DNA of 64,000 bases from positions 1-64,000 of the forward strand of contig DATIYT010000104.1 in NCBI GenBank assembly GCA_035517495.1, in the 5' to 3' direction. Positions within the stretch are counted from its first letter, which is position 1, and every line of letters begins with the position of its first letter. Source of the stretch: DASZHJ01 sp035517495. Its GTDB lineage: Bacteria > Pseudomonadota > Alphaproteobacteria > ATCC43930 > CGMCC-115725. The notes beneath the pieces were generated by a model. It made no database searches. It was not told the DNA's origin and saw only the letters and a program-made list of their open reading frames with translations. Shown one piece after another: positions 16,286-24,334 of this stretch. Position numbers and translations under genes: made by a program.

Positions 16286-17368
16286 ATGCCGGCGCGACAT
16301 CACGAACTCCGCGAGCGCACACCCTTGCCCGAACCCAACCGGCTGATCGAGGTCTTGCAGACCTTCCCCGATACCCGTCACCTGCGCGCCGGCGATCTCA
16401 TTCCGCTGCGGGTGAAAGGGGTGAACCACGACCATGTGCGCTTGCGCGGCGCGGGACTGGTGCTGCGGCTGCCACGCCGGACGCCCTGGCTCGGCGATCC
16501 CGCCGCGCAGCTGGCGTTGGAGGCGGCGGCCTTTCGCCGCGCCGAGCCCTCCGGCGTGACGCCGCGCCTCCTTCGCACGATCGAGCCCAGTCCAGCGCTG
16601 CCGCTCGGTGGGCTGTTGGTTGAGGATATCGAAGGAGGTCCGCCCAACCTACCTTCCGATCTCCTCGCCATCGCCCATGCGCTCGCACGCTTGCATAAGC
16701 TGCCCCTTCCATCCGTACCGGGGCGTCCGCCGCTTCCCGATCATTCCGTGATCGGTCCGGTTGCCGCGACCCTCGAGATCATCGAGCGGCAGCGGCCATT
16801 CCTAACGCAAATCCACTGCGCACCTGAAACGATCGCCGCGCTCGAGCAAGAATACGCATGGGCCCGTCGTTATGCGGCCGACGCGAGACCGGAAACTCAG
16901 CCGATCGCGCTGGTCGGCACCGACACTCATCCCGGCAATTTCATCCTGCGGCCCAGTGGTGGCGCGGTGCTGGTCGATCTGGAGCGGGTCTGCTACGGCT
17001 CGCCCGCGATCGACCTTGCTCATGCGACGCTCTCAACATCGACCCACTGGGACCTCGAAGTTCAGGCCGAGCTAAGTCAAGAAGACGTGCTGGCTTTTTA
17101 CCAGACCTATCTGGAGGCCATTGGACCGAGAGCGAGCGCCACGCTCGCGCCTTGGCTACTGCCGGCGCGCCGGCTGACTTGGCTTCGCACGACGATGTGG
17201 GCGGTTCGCCTTGGCGTCCTCATCGAGGAAAAGGCTCTTGAGCTCAGCGGCATGCTGGCAGCACACACGCGCGCATGGCTTGATCGTTTCCTTTCTCCCG
17301 CGGAAATAGCGCGCGTTCGAGCGGAGTGGCTAGAAGGGACCGGGGTCATGATTAGAGTCGGTTCTTGA
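16286..17368 (+). CDS. Aminoglycoside phosphotransferase-fold small-molecule kinase
   Basis: This 360-residue protein has the APH/choline kinase-like fold. The catalytic loop reads LVGTDTHPGNFIL, keeping the catalytic D213 and metal N218, but the usual first His of the Brenner motif is Gly. The metal-binding Asp is D231 in VLVDLERVCYGSPAIDLAHA. A basic N-lobe and LLVEDIEGG fit ATP binding. It is not evidence for antibiotic resistance: it sits head to head with the two glycosyltransferase genes and probably phosphorylates a substrate in the same pathway. The ATG at 16286 has no clear ribosome site; a TTG at 16325 with GAGCG upstream is a possible alternative start. Confidence 0.75.
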   Translation: MPARHHELRERTPLPEPNRLIEVLQTFPDTRHLRAGDLIPLRVKGVNHDHVRLRGAGLVLRLPRRTPWLGDPAAQLALEAAAFRRAEPSGVTPRLLRTIEPSPALPLGGLLVEDIEGGPPNLPSDLLAIAHALARLHKLPLPSVPGRPPLPDHSVIGPVAATLEIIERQRPFLTQIHCAPETIAALEQEYAWARRYAADARPETQPIALVGTDTHPGNFILRPSGGAVLVDLERVCYGSPAIDLAHATLSTSTHWDLEVQAELSQEDVLAFYQTYLEAIGPRASATLAPWLLPARRLTWLRTTMWAVRLGVLIEEKALELSGMLAAHTRAWLDRFLSPAEIARVRAEWLEGTGVMIRVGS

Positions 17369-17399
17369 TTCGTTCTTGTGATGCGCTAGTCTCATTCCC

Positions 17400-18485
17400 A
17401 TGGAGACCGGCATTCCGAACCCTGTCCGAAAAGGCCGCGGCGCGATCGGCAACGCGACCGGGCGCTTCGAAAGCGAGCAGCGCGTCGCGACCGACGACGG
17501 CTGGGGCAGCGCCGACGCGGAGCCGATACCTCTCGACACCATTTACACCAAGGACACCGCGCGCAGCGTCATCACGCGCAACGATTCTCCGGATATCTCC
17601 TTCGACCGATCGATCAATCCCTACCGCGGCTGCGAGCACGGCTGCATCTATTGCTATGCGCGGCCCAGCCACGCTTATTTGGGCCTCTCCCCCGGCCTCG
17701 ACTTCGAGAGCCGCATCTTCGTCAAGGAGGACGGTCCCGAGCTGCTGCGCGCCGAGCTCGCCAAACCTGGGTATCGCTGCGATGTGATTGCGCTGGGCGC
17801 CAACACCGACCCCTATCAGCCCGTCGAGCGCAAGCTCGAAATCACCCGCCGCATTCTTCTGGTGCTCCAGGAATTCAGGCACCCGGTCGGAATCGTCACG
17901 AAATCGGCGCTGGTGCAGCGGGACATCGACATCCTCGCGGAGATGGCGCGCGAACGCCTCGCTTCGGTCGCGGTTTCCGTCACCACGCTCGACCGAACTC
18001 TCGCGCGCAAGATGGAGCCGCGCGCCGCAACCCCCGAGCGGCGTCTTGAAACCATTGCAGCGCTCGCCGACGCCGGAATTCCCGTCACCGTGATGGCGGC
18101 ACCCATGATCCCCGCGCTCAACGACCACGAGCTCGAGCGCATCCTTGAGGCCGCTGCCGAGCGCGGCGCGCGCAGTGCGGCCTATGTGCTGCTGCGCGTG
18201 CCGCTAGAGATCAAGGGGCTGGTCGAGGAATGGCTCGATGCGCATGAGCCCGGCAAGGCCAAGCACGTGATGTCGCTGCTGCGCGAGACACACGGCGGCA
18301 AGGCGTACAATTCGCAGTGGGGAACGCGCATGCGCGGCCTCGGTCCCTATGCCGAGATGCTTCGTCTGCGCTTCGAGCGGACTTGCCGGCGCCTCAAGCT
18401 CAACGAGCGCCAGCGCGGCTGGAGCCTCGACACCGCGAGATTCAGCCGCCCGCCGCAGAAGGGCGATCAGCTCAGCCTGCTTTAG
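17400..18485 (+). CDS. PA0069-family radical SAM protein
   Basis: This 361-residue radical SAM protein has the Fe-S motif C78-x3-C82-x2-C85 in GCEHGCIYCYA, followed by LGANTDPYQPVER and VTKSALVQRDID. These features are typical of the PA0069/Rv2578c group, distant relatives of spore photoproduct lyase. The C-terminus contains YNSQWGTRMRG. The reaction is unknown. Two GANTC sites lie just before the ATG (around 17355 and 17368), near the end of the phosphotransferase gene, from which it is separated by 31 bp. The ATG start fits the family. Confidence 0.88.
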   Translation: METGIPNPVRKGRGAIGNATGRFESEQRVATDDGWGSADAEPIPLDTIYTKDTARSVITRNDSPDISFDRSINPYRGCEHGCIYCYARPSHAYLGLSPGLDFESRIFVKEDGPELLRAELAKPGYRCDVIALGANTDPYQPVERKLEITRRILLVLQEFRHPVGIVTKSALVQRDIDILAEMARERLASVAVSVTTLDRTLARKMEPRAATPERRLETIAALADAGIPVTVMAAPMIPALNDHELERILEAAAERGARSAAYVLLRVPLEIKGLVEEWLDAHEPGKAKHVMSLLRETHGGKAYNSQWGTRMRGLGPYAEMLRLRFERTCRRLKLNERQRGWSLDTARFSRPPQKGDQLSLL

Positions 18486-18503
18486 AGCGCGAGAGGCAAT
18501 TTA

Positions 18504-18720
18504 TTGAGGGGATAAGGGGATGTTGGAGAAGAGGGGGGCTCTCCTCGGCTGGAGGTATGATCGCGGCTTGGATGGAGATCAGACAGAGGCCGGCCGCTGG
18601 GAAGCACACATATCAATTCAGAGACAGTGGATCGCTTTGCCTTAGGTCACGCCATCGAAGTTTCGGCCGACTACAACTGCGATCTCCCCAATCACCAACC
18701 ATCCCCCCATCCCCTTCATT
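18504..18720. repeat. Inverted pair of G-rich GGGGAT repeats between two genes
   Basis: The 249-bp gap between the radical SAM gene and the hydrolase gene holds two related G-rich blocks in opposite orientation. The plus-strand block at 18504-18538 reads TTGAGGGGATAAGGGGATG and continues TTGGAGAAGAGGGGGG. The reverse complement of 18681-18720 reads ATGAAGGGGATGGGGGGATG and continues GTTGGTGATTGGGGAG. GCAATTTA also occurs on both sides (around 18496 and 18730). No gene is seen here. Confidence 0.6.
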
Positions 18721-18734
18721 GCTTTAATTGCAAT

Positions 18735-19505
18735 TTATGCCGCGGCCGATTGGCGCTTGCGGTAAGGCCGCCAGCGGCCTTCGGGCTCAGCGAGGCACTC
18801 CGCCACCAGGCGCAGCACCTCGGGGTTCGTGGGCAGCGTGCTGTGCGTGCCGAGCACTTCGATGTTCTCGCGCCGGGGACCCGGTTGCTCGAGGCAGCTC
18901 TGCCAGGCGACGATCCCGTCTTCGCGGGTATAGATCGCCATTACCGGAATGTCGTCAGGTGGCGGCCGATTCATCTCTGCGATATCGGAGCCGACGGTCG
19001 GGCTGTGGAAGCGCGAGAGCATGCGGAAGAACACCGCGAGGTTGCTCGCGGTTGGAAGGCGAACCGGGCTTCCGAGCATCACCACCTGGCGCACGTCGTC
19101 GGGAAATTTCTTGGCGAGCTCCCGGGCGAGCACGCCGCCGAGGCTGTGGCCGACCAGCGTGACGCGCCTTCCGTGCTCGCGGCGAATTTCCTTGAGGCGG
19201 CGCTCCGCCCCCGTGACCGCTCGGCTCGTCGGGCCCCAATTCACACCTTCTCCCCAGCCGTAGACGGCATAGTCGAGCCGCGTCAGGAAGGCTCGCAGGT
19301 GGCGGGTGCGGGTATCATTGGTAAGGAATCCCGGCAGCACGAAAACCGGATGCCCATCGCCCTTCGGGGCACCGCGAACGCGGGCGTCACGAAAGAGGCG
19401 AGGCCGCGGCGTCAGCACCGAGCGAAACTCGCGCAACAGCCGCCGTTTGGGTGGGGGCGCCACGCGCCCTTCGCGGTCAAGAAACGGTAAATTCGGCTTC
19501 TTCAT
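18735..19505 (-). CDS. Alpha/beta hydrolase, lipase/esterase-like
   Basis: This 256-residue alpha/beta hydrolase has VFVLPGFLTND near residue 55-64 and the nucleophile elbow VGHSLGGVLA with Ser121. The acid and base are likely Asp in the YTREDGIV region and His in GTHSTLP. No signal peptide is seen. The start MKKPNLPF is chosen because the upstream 30 codons are not conserved-looking; a ribosome site is not clear. Substrate unknown: lipid esters or acyl groups are possible. It is divergent from the GNAT gene, and its 3' side abuts the G-rich repeat pair. Confidence 0.8.
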   Translation of the reverse strand: MKKPNLPFLDREGRVAPPPKRRLLREFRSVLTPRPRLFRDARVRGAPKGDGHPVFVLPGFLTNDTRTRHLRAFLTRLDYAVYGWGEGVNWGPTSRAVTGAERRLKEIRREHGRRVTLVGHSLGGVLARELAKKFPDDVRQVVMLGSPVRLPTASNLAVFFRMLSRFHSPTVGSDIAEMNRPPPDDIPVMAIYTREDGIVAWQSCLEQPGPRRENIEVLGTHSTLPTNPEVLRLVAECLAEPEGRWRPYRKRQSAAA

Positions 19506-19643
19506 CGGTCGATTTCGGCCCTTTTGGCCCCCGCAGTGGCGCGCACTTGTCGCTTTGAAACGTGACGAAATGAGGGCGCCGCATTGCCTCGGCAATCACG
19601 CCCAAACCAAAATACCCGGCATTCATTGATATAGTGCAAAGCC

Positions 19644-20159
19644 ATGCCCCCGCATCCACAGGCCCGCCCCGAATTGGAAATCGCGCGTGCCGACGCGCGC
19701 GACCTCGACGGAATTCTGGCGCTCATGGAGGCGAACCAACCGGACCAGGGCGGTACTCTCTCGGCCTTGCTCAGTCACTCGCAACTGTTGGCGATGCTGG
19801 CCGATCTGCCCCTGATGGTGGCGCGTCGCGGGTCCCGAGTCGTCGCGTTCCTGCTTGCGGCCTCGAAGCCAACCGTCGCCAACGTGCCGGTGATCGCGGC
19901 CATGCTCAGGACGTATCCCGGCAGCGATCGCGCCTATGTCTACGGGCCGGTGGCGGTCGACGCGAGCGAGCGCGGCCAGGGCTTGGCACAACGGCTTTTC
20001 ACCGAATTGAAGCGGCTTTTACCGGGCCGCGAGGGCATTCTTTTCATCCGCGCCGACAATACGGCGTCGCTGCGGGCGCACAAGAAGATGGGCGTCACGC
20101 GACGCGGCGAATTCATCCACCAAGGATTCCCAATCGTCGTCTTCTCATATTTCGGCTAG
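19644..20159 (+). CDS. GNAT-family N-acetyltransferase
   Basis: This 171-residue GNAT-fold protein has the acetyl-CoA pyrophosphate loop RGQGLAQR (about 110-117) after strand 4 (YVYGPVAVDASE), and the C-terminal DNTASLRAHKKMGVTRRGEF block typical of the family. The acceptor is unknown. It lies 11 bp upstream of rnhB in the same direction, so co-transcription is likely. The ATG at 19644 is the first in frame. Confidence 0.85.
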   Translation: MPPHPQARPELEIARADARDLDGILALMEANQPDQGGTLSALLSHSQLLAMLADLPLMVARRGSRVVAFLLAASKPTVANVPVIAAMLRTYPGSDRAYVYGPVAVDASERGQGLAQRLFTELKRLLPGREGILFIRADNTASLRAHKKMGVTRRGEFIHQGFPIVVFSYFG

Positions 20160-20170
20160 CCTTCGCGGTC

Positions 20171-20794
20171 ATGCCGAACTTCGCTTTCGAGAGTCGCGCA
20201 GAGGGTTTGGTCTGCGGCATCGACGAGGTGGGACGGGGGCCGCTCGCGGGTCCAGTATTTGCCGCCGCCGTGGTGCTCGACCCCAAGCGGCTGCCGCGAC
20301 GGCTCCGGCGTGGCATCGATGACTCCAAGAAGCTCGAGCGCGAGACCCGCGAGGAATTCGCCGCCCTGCTGCGCGGTGTCGCGGTCTTTGGCCTCGGCGC
20401 CGCGAGCGTCGCCGAGATCGATCGCTTCAATATTTTGCAAGCGAGCTTCCTTGCGATGCGCCGCGCGCTTGCGGCACTCCCCGTGAAGCCCATGCTCGCG
20501 TTGGTTGACGGCAACCAGGCGCCGCGGCTCCCGTGCAAGGTCGAGACCATCGTCGGCGGCGACGGACTTTCGCTCTCGATCGCCGCCGCCTCAATTCTTG
20601 CCAAAGTCGCGCGCGACCGGCTGATGCAGCGCTTGGCGCTGCGCTACGAGGGCTATGGCTGGCATACCAATATGGGTTATGCGACCGAGGAGCACCGGGC
20701 AGCTATTGTGGCTCTGGGCCTCACACCCCACCACCGATTGTCATTTCAGCCCTCCCGAGACTTGTTTGAATTTGACTTCAGGGAATCATCGTAA
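20171..20794 (+). CDS. rnhB: Ribonuclease HII
   Basis: RNase HII cuts RNA in RNA-DNA hybrids and single ribonucleotides in DNA. The 207-residue protein has CGIDEVGRGPLAGPV with catalytic D18 and E19, the third acid in LVDGNQAP, and the substrate motif ASILAKVARDR followed by YGWHTNMGYATEEH. Length and motif order are standard. The ATG after the GNAT stop is the natural start. The stop is followed by the ccrM promoter. Confidence 0.96.
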   Translation: MPNFAFESRAEGLVCGIDEVGRGPLAGPVFAAAVVLDPKRLPRRLRRGIDDSKKLERETREEFAALLRGVAVFGLGAASVAEIDRFNILQASFLAMRRALAALPVKPMLALVDGNQAPRLPCKVETIVGGDGLSLSIAAASILAKVARDRLMQRLALRYEGYGWHTNMGYATEEHRAAIVALGLTPHHRLSFQPSRDLFEFDFRESS

Positions 20795-20825
20795 CACTTT
20801 GACTCACATGGACTATTGACGAGTC
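20783..20825 (+). promoter_or_regulatory. ccrM promoter region with three GANTC sites
   Basis: Three GANTC methylation sites fall within 43 bp: GAATC at 20783, GACTC at 20801 and GAGTC at 20821. The middle site overlaps a TTGACT -35-like element (20799-20804) and the last touches a TTGACG (20816-20821). The first lies inside the end of rnhB. In Caulobacter, GANTC sites in the ccrM leader let the enzyme limit its own synthesis; the same logic is inferred here. Confidence 0.65.
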
Positions 20826-20873
20826 GTGTCGCATCCCTCAAAGTAGCTTCGCACGCTGGGGAAAGGCGGGGCC

Positions 20874-21965
20874 ATGGGGGAGTTCGGTTGGTCCGACGAC
20901 GACACCGTGATCGAGGGCGATTGCATCGAGTGGATGCGGCGCCTGCCCGAAGGCGCGGTCGACCTCATCTTTGCTGATCCGCCCTACAACCTTCAGCTCG
21001 GCGGCGAGCTGCTGCGTCCCAACAACACGCGCGTCGATGGCGTCGAGGAGGATTGGGACAAGTTTCACGGCTTTGCCGAGTACGATCGCTTCACGCGCGA
21101 TTGGCTTTCAGCGGCACGGCGGCTGCTGAAGCCCGAGGGCGCACTCTGGGTGATCGGCAGCTACCACAATATTTATCGCGTTGGCGCCATCCTCCAGGAT
21201 CTGGGTTTCTGGATTCTCAACGACGTGGTCTGGCGCAAGACCAACCCGATGCCGAATTTCCGCGGGCGGCGCTTCACCAATGCGCACGAGACCCTGCTTT
21301 GGTGCGCGCGCGATCGCGAGGCGCGCTACACCTTCAACTACGAGAGCATGAAGGCGCTCAATGAAGAGCTGCAAATGCGCAGCGACTGGTTCATTCCGGT
21401 CTGCGGCGGCAGCGAGCGGCTGAAGCGCGACGACGGCCACAAGGCGCATCCGACGCAAAAACCCGAGGCATTGCTGCATCGTATCCTGCTGGCCTCGACC
21501 CGACCCGGCGACCTCGTGCTGGACCCCTTCTTCGGCACCGGCACCTCCGGCGCCGTCGCCAAACGCCTGAAGCGTCGTTTCATCGGCATCGAGAGCAACT
21601 CCGACTATGTGCGGATCGCGCGCGAGCGCATCCGCCAGATCGAACCCGCCGAGACCGATGCCGTGACCACGCCGCAAAAGCGGGAGCAGCCGCGCATCCC
21701 CTTCGGGACCCTGGTGGAGCGCGGATTGCTGAAACCCGGTGAGGTGCTGTTCGACCAATCCCGCCGCTGGACGGCGCGGGTACGCGCCGACGGCACGGTG
21801 ATCTCCGCCGACGCGCACGGCTCGATCCATCGCGTGGCGGCGCAGGTGCAGGGCGCGGCCGCCTGCAACGGCTGGTCATTCTGGTACGTGGAACGCCGGG
21901 GCGCGCCGGTGCCGATCGACTGGTTCCGCCAGCAGATCAGATCGGAGCTTGGCGGGAGCGCCTAG
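20874..21965 (+). CDS. ccrM: Cell-cycle regulated adenine DNA methyltransferase (GANTC-specific)
   Basis: CcrM methylates adenine in GANTC and is part of alphaproteobacterial cell-cycle control. The 363-residue protein has the N6-adenine motif DPPYN (35-39), an AdoMet-binding DPFFGTGTSGA (about 222-232), and the C-terminal extension (about 270-363; IPFGTLVERGLLKPG, GSIHRVAAQVQGA, WFRQQIR) that distinguishes CcrM from other beta-class methylases and helps DNA recognition. The ATG at 20874 precedes a short acidic start usual in the family. It overlaps mutY tail to tail by 29 bp. No restriction endonuclease gene is adjacent, as expected for an orphan methylase. Confidence 0.95.
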   Translation: MGEFGWSDDDTVIEGDCIEWMRRLPEGAVDLIFADPPYNLQLGGELLRPNNTRVDGVEEDWDKFHGFAEYDRFTRDWLSAARRLLKPEGALWVIGSYHNIYRVGAILQDLGFWILNDVVWRKTNPMPNFRGRRFTNAHETLLWCARDREARYTFNYESMKALNEELQMRSDWFIPVCGGSERLKRDDGHKAHPTQKPEALLHRILLASTRPGDLVLDPFFGTGTSGAVAKRLKRRFIGIESNSDYVRIARERIRQIEPAETDAVTTPQKREQPRIPFGTLVERGLLKPGEVLFDQSRRWTARVRADGTVISADAHGSIHRVAAQVQGAAACNGWSFWYVERRGAPVPIDWFRQQIRSELGGSA

Positions 21966-23067
21966 ACCGGCGGCGCCGCGCCGCGCCAAGCGCGTGGCTG
22001 ACCACCTTTCTCATGACCGTTGGCAACGCCTGTTCGCGCAAGCGATCAAGCGGGACCCAGGTGCCCTCCGCGCTGGCGCCAGCGGGAGCCTCGCCCGAAA
22101 GCACGGCCAGCTCCAGATGGAAATGCGTGAAGCTGTGGCGCACCGTTCCCGGAAGCCGAACCCAGCTTGCGCGTACCGGCGCCAGCCGCCGCGCCTCGGC
22201 CTCGCTGGTGTGGGCCTCGCGCCACTCGGTCGAGGGAACCTCCATCATGCCGCCGAGGAGTCCGCTCTCGGGCCGCCGGCGCAACAGCACCGACCCATCC
22301 GGTCTCATCGCCCAGAATGCCACACCGCGCCGCGTCGGCCGCTCGCTGCGTGCGCGCCGCCGAGGCAATGTCTCGGCAATACCGAGTGCGCGGGCACGGC
22401 AGTCGCCTTGCCACGGGCAGAGGATGCATTTGGGCGCGCGCGGCGTGCAGATGGTCGCACCCAGGTCCATCAATGCCTGGGCGAAATCCCCGGCGCGCCG
22501 GACGGGAACCAGGGATCGCGTCTCTTCCCGCAATAATGCCTTCGCGGCCGGGAGCGGAGCTTCGATCGCGCGGAGCCGTGCGATGACCCGTTCGACATTG
22601 CCGTCAACCGCGGCTGCTGACCGGTCGAAGGCGATTGCCGCGATCGCCGCCGCGGTGTAGGTGCCGATCCCCGGCAACGCCGCGAGTTCCGCTTCGGTGT
22701 CAGGAAAGTGCCCCTGATGCTCGCGCACCACGGTTTGCGCGCAGGCATGCAGGTTGCGCGCCCGCGCGTAATAGCCGAGGCCCTGCCAGGCGTGCAGCAC
22801 CTCATCCAAGGAGGCCGCCGCCAGTGCCCAGACGCTCGGAAATCGCGCCACAAATCGATCAAAATATCCGGCTACGGTCGCGACCGTGGTCTGCTGCAGC
22901 ATGATCTCGCTGAGCCAGACGTGATAGGGATCAGCGGGCTTGCCAGGTTCGGCGCGCCAAGGGAGAGTGCGGCGGTGCCGGTCGTACCAGGCGAGAAGCG
23001 CATTGGCGAGTGCTGCGGGATCAACCAAGGTTACGTCCTCGCGCTTGCCTAAGCTCCGACCTACCAT
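21937..23067 (-). CDS. mutY: A/G-specific adenine glycosylase
   Basis: MutY removes adenine mispaired with 8-oxoguanine. The 376-residue protein has LPWRA, catalytic Glu54 in SEIMLQQTT, the helix-hairpin-helix LPGIGTYTAAAI, the catalytic Asp in VDGNVERV, and the [4Fe-4S] loop CTPRAPKCILCPWQGDC. A C-terminal NUDIX-like 8-oxoG recognition domain (about 240-376) follows. The ATG at 23067 leaves 25 bp to the divergent DUF721 gene; a TTG at 23028, with GAGGA upstream, is a plausible shorter start. The open frame upstream of the ATG overlaps the next gene and is non-coding. Confidence 0.94.
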   Translation of the reverse strand: MVGRSLGKREDVTLVDPAALANALLAWYDRHRRTLPWRAEPGKPADPYHVWLSEIMLQQTTVATVAGYFDRFVARFPSVWALAAASLDEVLHAWQGLGYYARARNLHACAQTVVREHQGHFPDTEAELAALPGIGTYTAAAIAAIAFDRSAAAVDGNVERVIARLRAIEAPLPAAKALLREETRSLVPVRRAGDFAQALMDLGATICTPRAPKCILCPWQGDCRARALGIAETLPRRRARSERPTRRGVAFWAMRPDGSVLLRRRPESGLLGGMMEVPSTEWREAHTSEAEARRLAPVRASWVRLPGTVRHSFTHFHLELAVLSGEAPAGASAEGTWVPLDRLREQALPTVMRKVVSHALGAARRRRSRRSRQAPI

Positions 23068-23092
23068 TGCATAGGGCGCCGAACGGGAACAA

Positions 23093-23584
23093 ATGGGAAT
23101 GGGTGACGAGGGCGAGCGGCGCGGGCGTCTCCGATCGGTGGGGGAGACCTTATCGACAATCGCCGGACGGGCGCTCGGCAAGCAGGGCCTCGGCGAGGCG
23201 CAGTTGGTGGCGCAGTGGGAAGCGGTCGTGGGTCCCGAGCTCGCGCACGAAACGCTGCCGTTGAAGCTGAGTTTCCCCGCGGGCGGTCGCCGCCACGGGA
23301 CGCTCCGGCTCCGGGTGACCCCGGGAGCGGCCCTTACCGTGCAGCACCGCGAGCCGCAAATCCTCGAACGCATCAATGGCTTCTTCGGTTATGGCGCGGT
23401 CGCGCGACTCGCGCTGCAGCAGGGCCCCCTTCCAGAGCGGCCCCAGGTCCGTCCGGAGCCTCGGGCGCTCACTCCCGCGGAGGCTCAGGGTCTCACCGAC
23501 CGGCTCTCGGAACTTCCTGATTCATCGATCAAATCCGCTCTCTTCCGGCTTGGTGCCGCGATCCTCGGAGAACGTCGGCATTGA
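23093..23584 (+). CDS. DUF721 (DciA-like) protein
   Basis: This 163-residue protein matches the DUF721 group. It has GETLSTIAGRALGKQGLGEAQ, WEAVVGPELAHETLPLKL, then a KH-like core (LRLRVTPGAALTVQHREPQILERIN) and FFGYGAVARLAL. Related DciA proteins interact with the replicative helicase DnaB; that role is inferred from the family. An ATG at 23099 is an alternative start. It heads a run with dsbA-like and smc genes, a common alphaproteobacterial order, and is divergent from mutY. Confidence 0.8.
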   Translation: MGMGDEGERRGRLRSVGETLSTIAGRALGKQGLGEAQLVAQWEAVVGPELAHETLPLKLSFPAGGRRHGTLRLRVTPGAALTVQHREPQILERINGFFGYGAVARLALQQGPLPERPQVRPEPRALTPAEAQGLTDRLSELPDSSIKSALFRLGAAILGERRH

Positions 23585-23657
23585 GCCTCGCGCGGCAGTT
23601 TCTTGCATTGGCGGGGGTCGGGACCTACCATCAACACCTAGTGGTTCGGAGTTCTAA

Positions 23658-24281
23658 ATGTCGAAGATATGGACAGTTTTTGCTTTGCTCGGACTTACCA
23701 TGGGCATTGCCGTGGCGGCCGCGCCCGTCGGATGGGCGCAGGATTCCAAGGTGCCGTCGCCGCAAGCGGACGATCGCTTCCTCGGCAAGGCCGATGCACC
23801 CGTCACGATTTACGAGTATGCCTCGCTCGATTGCCCGCATTGCGCCGACTTCGAGCAGAACACTCTGCCGAAGCTGAAGGCGGATTGGATCGACACCGGC
23901 AAGGCTCGTCTAGTGTTCCGGGATTTCCCACTGCGCTCCGACGCGACCCGAGCGGCGATTCTGGCGCGCTGCGCCCCGCCCGATCAGTTCTTCGCATTCG
24001 TCGACGCGCTGTTCCAAAGCCAAGCGACATGGGCGGTCGCGTCCAACGTCGATGGGGAGCTTGCGAAACTGGCGCGGCTCAGCGGCATGAGCGACGAAAA
24101 ATTCAAGGCTTGCATGAGCGACAGCGCGATCGAAAAACAGGTTCTGGAGAGCCGTCTCCAGGGCGAACAGTACGGCATCTCGAGCACGCCGACCTTCTTC
24201 GTCAACGGCACCAAGATCGAAGGCGCTTTGCCGCTGCCGGCCTTCGAGAAAGCTCTGACGGCAGCGGCGAACAAGTCATGA
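23658..24281 (+). CDS. DsbA-family periplasmic thiol:disulfide protein
   Basis: This 207-residue exported thioredoxin-fold protein has a signal peptide (about 1-27, AQD after the cut) and the active site C59-P-H-C62 in LDCPHCADFE. The helical insertion and the cis-Pro loop STPTFFVNG (about 178-186) complete a DsbA-like fold. A CPHC site suggests an oxidant like DsbA, but group members can also be reductases, so the direction is not certain. GGAG lies 6 bases before the ATG. It sits between the DUF721 gene and smc. Confidence 0.88.
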   Translation: MSKIWTVFALLGLTMGIAVAAAPVGWAQDSKVPSPQADDRFLGKADAPVTIYEYASLDCPHCADFEQNTLPKLKADWIDTGKARLVFRDFPLRSDATRAAILARCAPPDQFFAFVDALFQSQATWAVASNVDGELAKLARLSGMSDEKFKACMSDSAIEKQVLESRLQGEQYGISSTPTFFVNGTKIEGALPLPAFEKALTAAANKS

Positions 24282-24334
24282 AGCACCGGCACGGAGGTCA
24301 ATCCTGACGAGCAGCGGGAACGGATAGTCGCGTC

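Noticed and set aside
15516..16346. Plus-strand open frame opposite the TIGR04283 gene
   Set aside because: No recognisable domain, and it overlaps a glycosyltransferase with clear motifs.
16286..17368. Aminoglycoside resistance gene
   Set aside because: The APH fold is shared by many metabolic kinases; the neighbours are glycosyltransferases and the catalytic loop is atypical.
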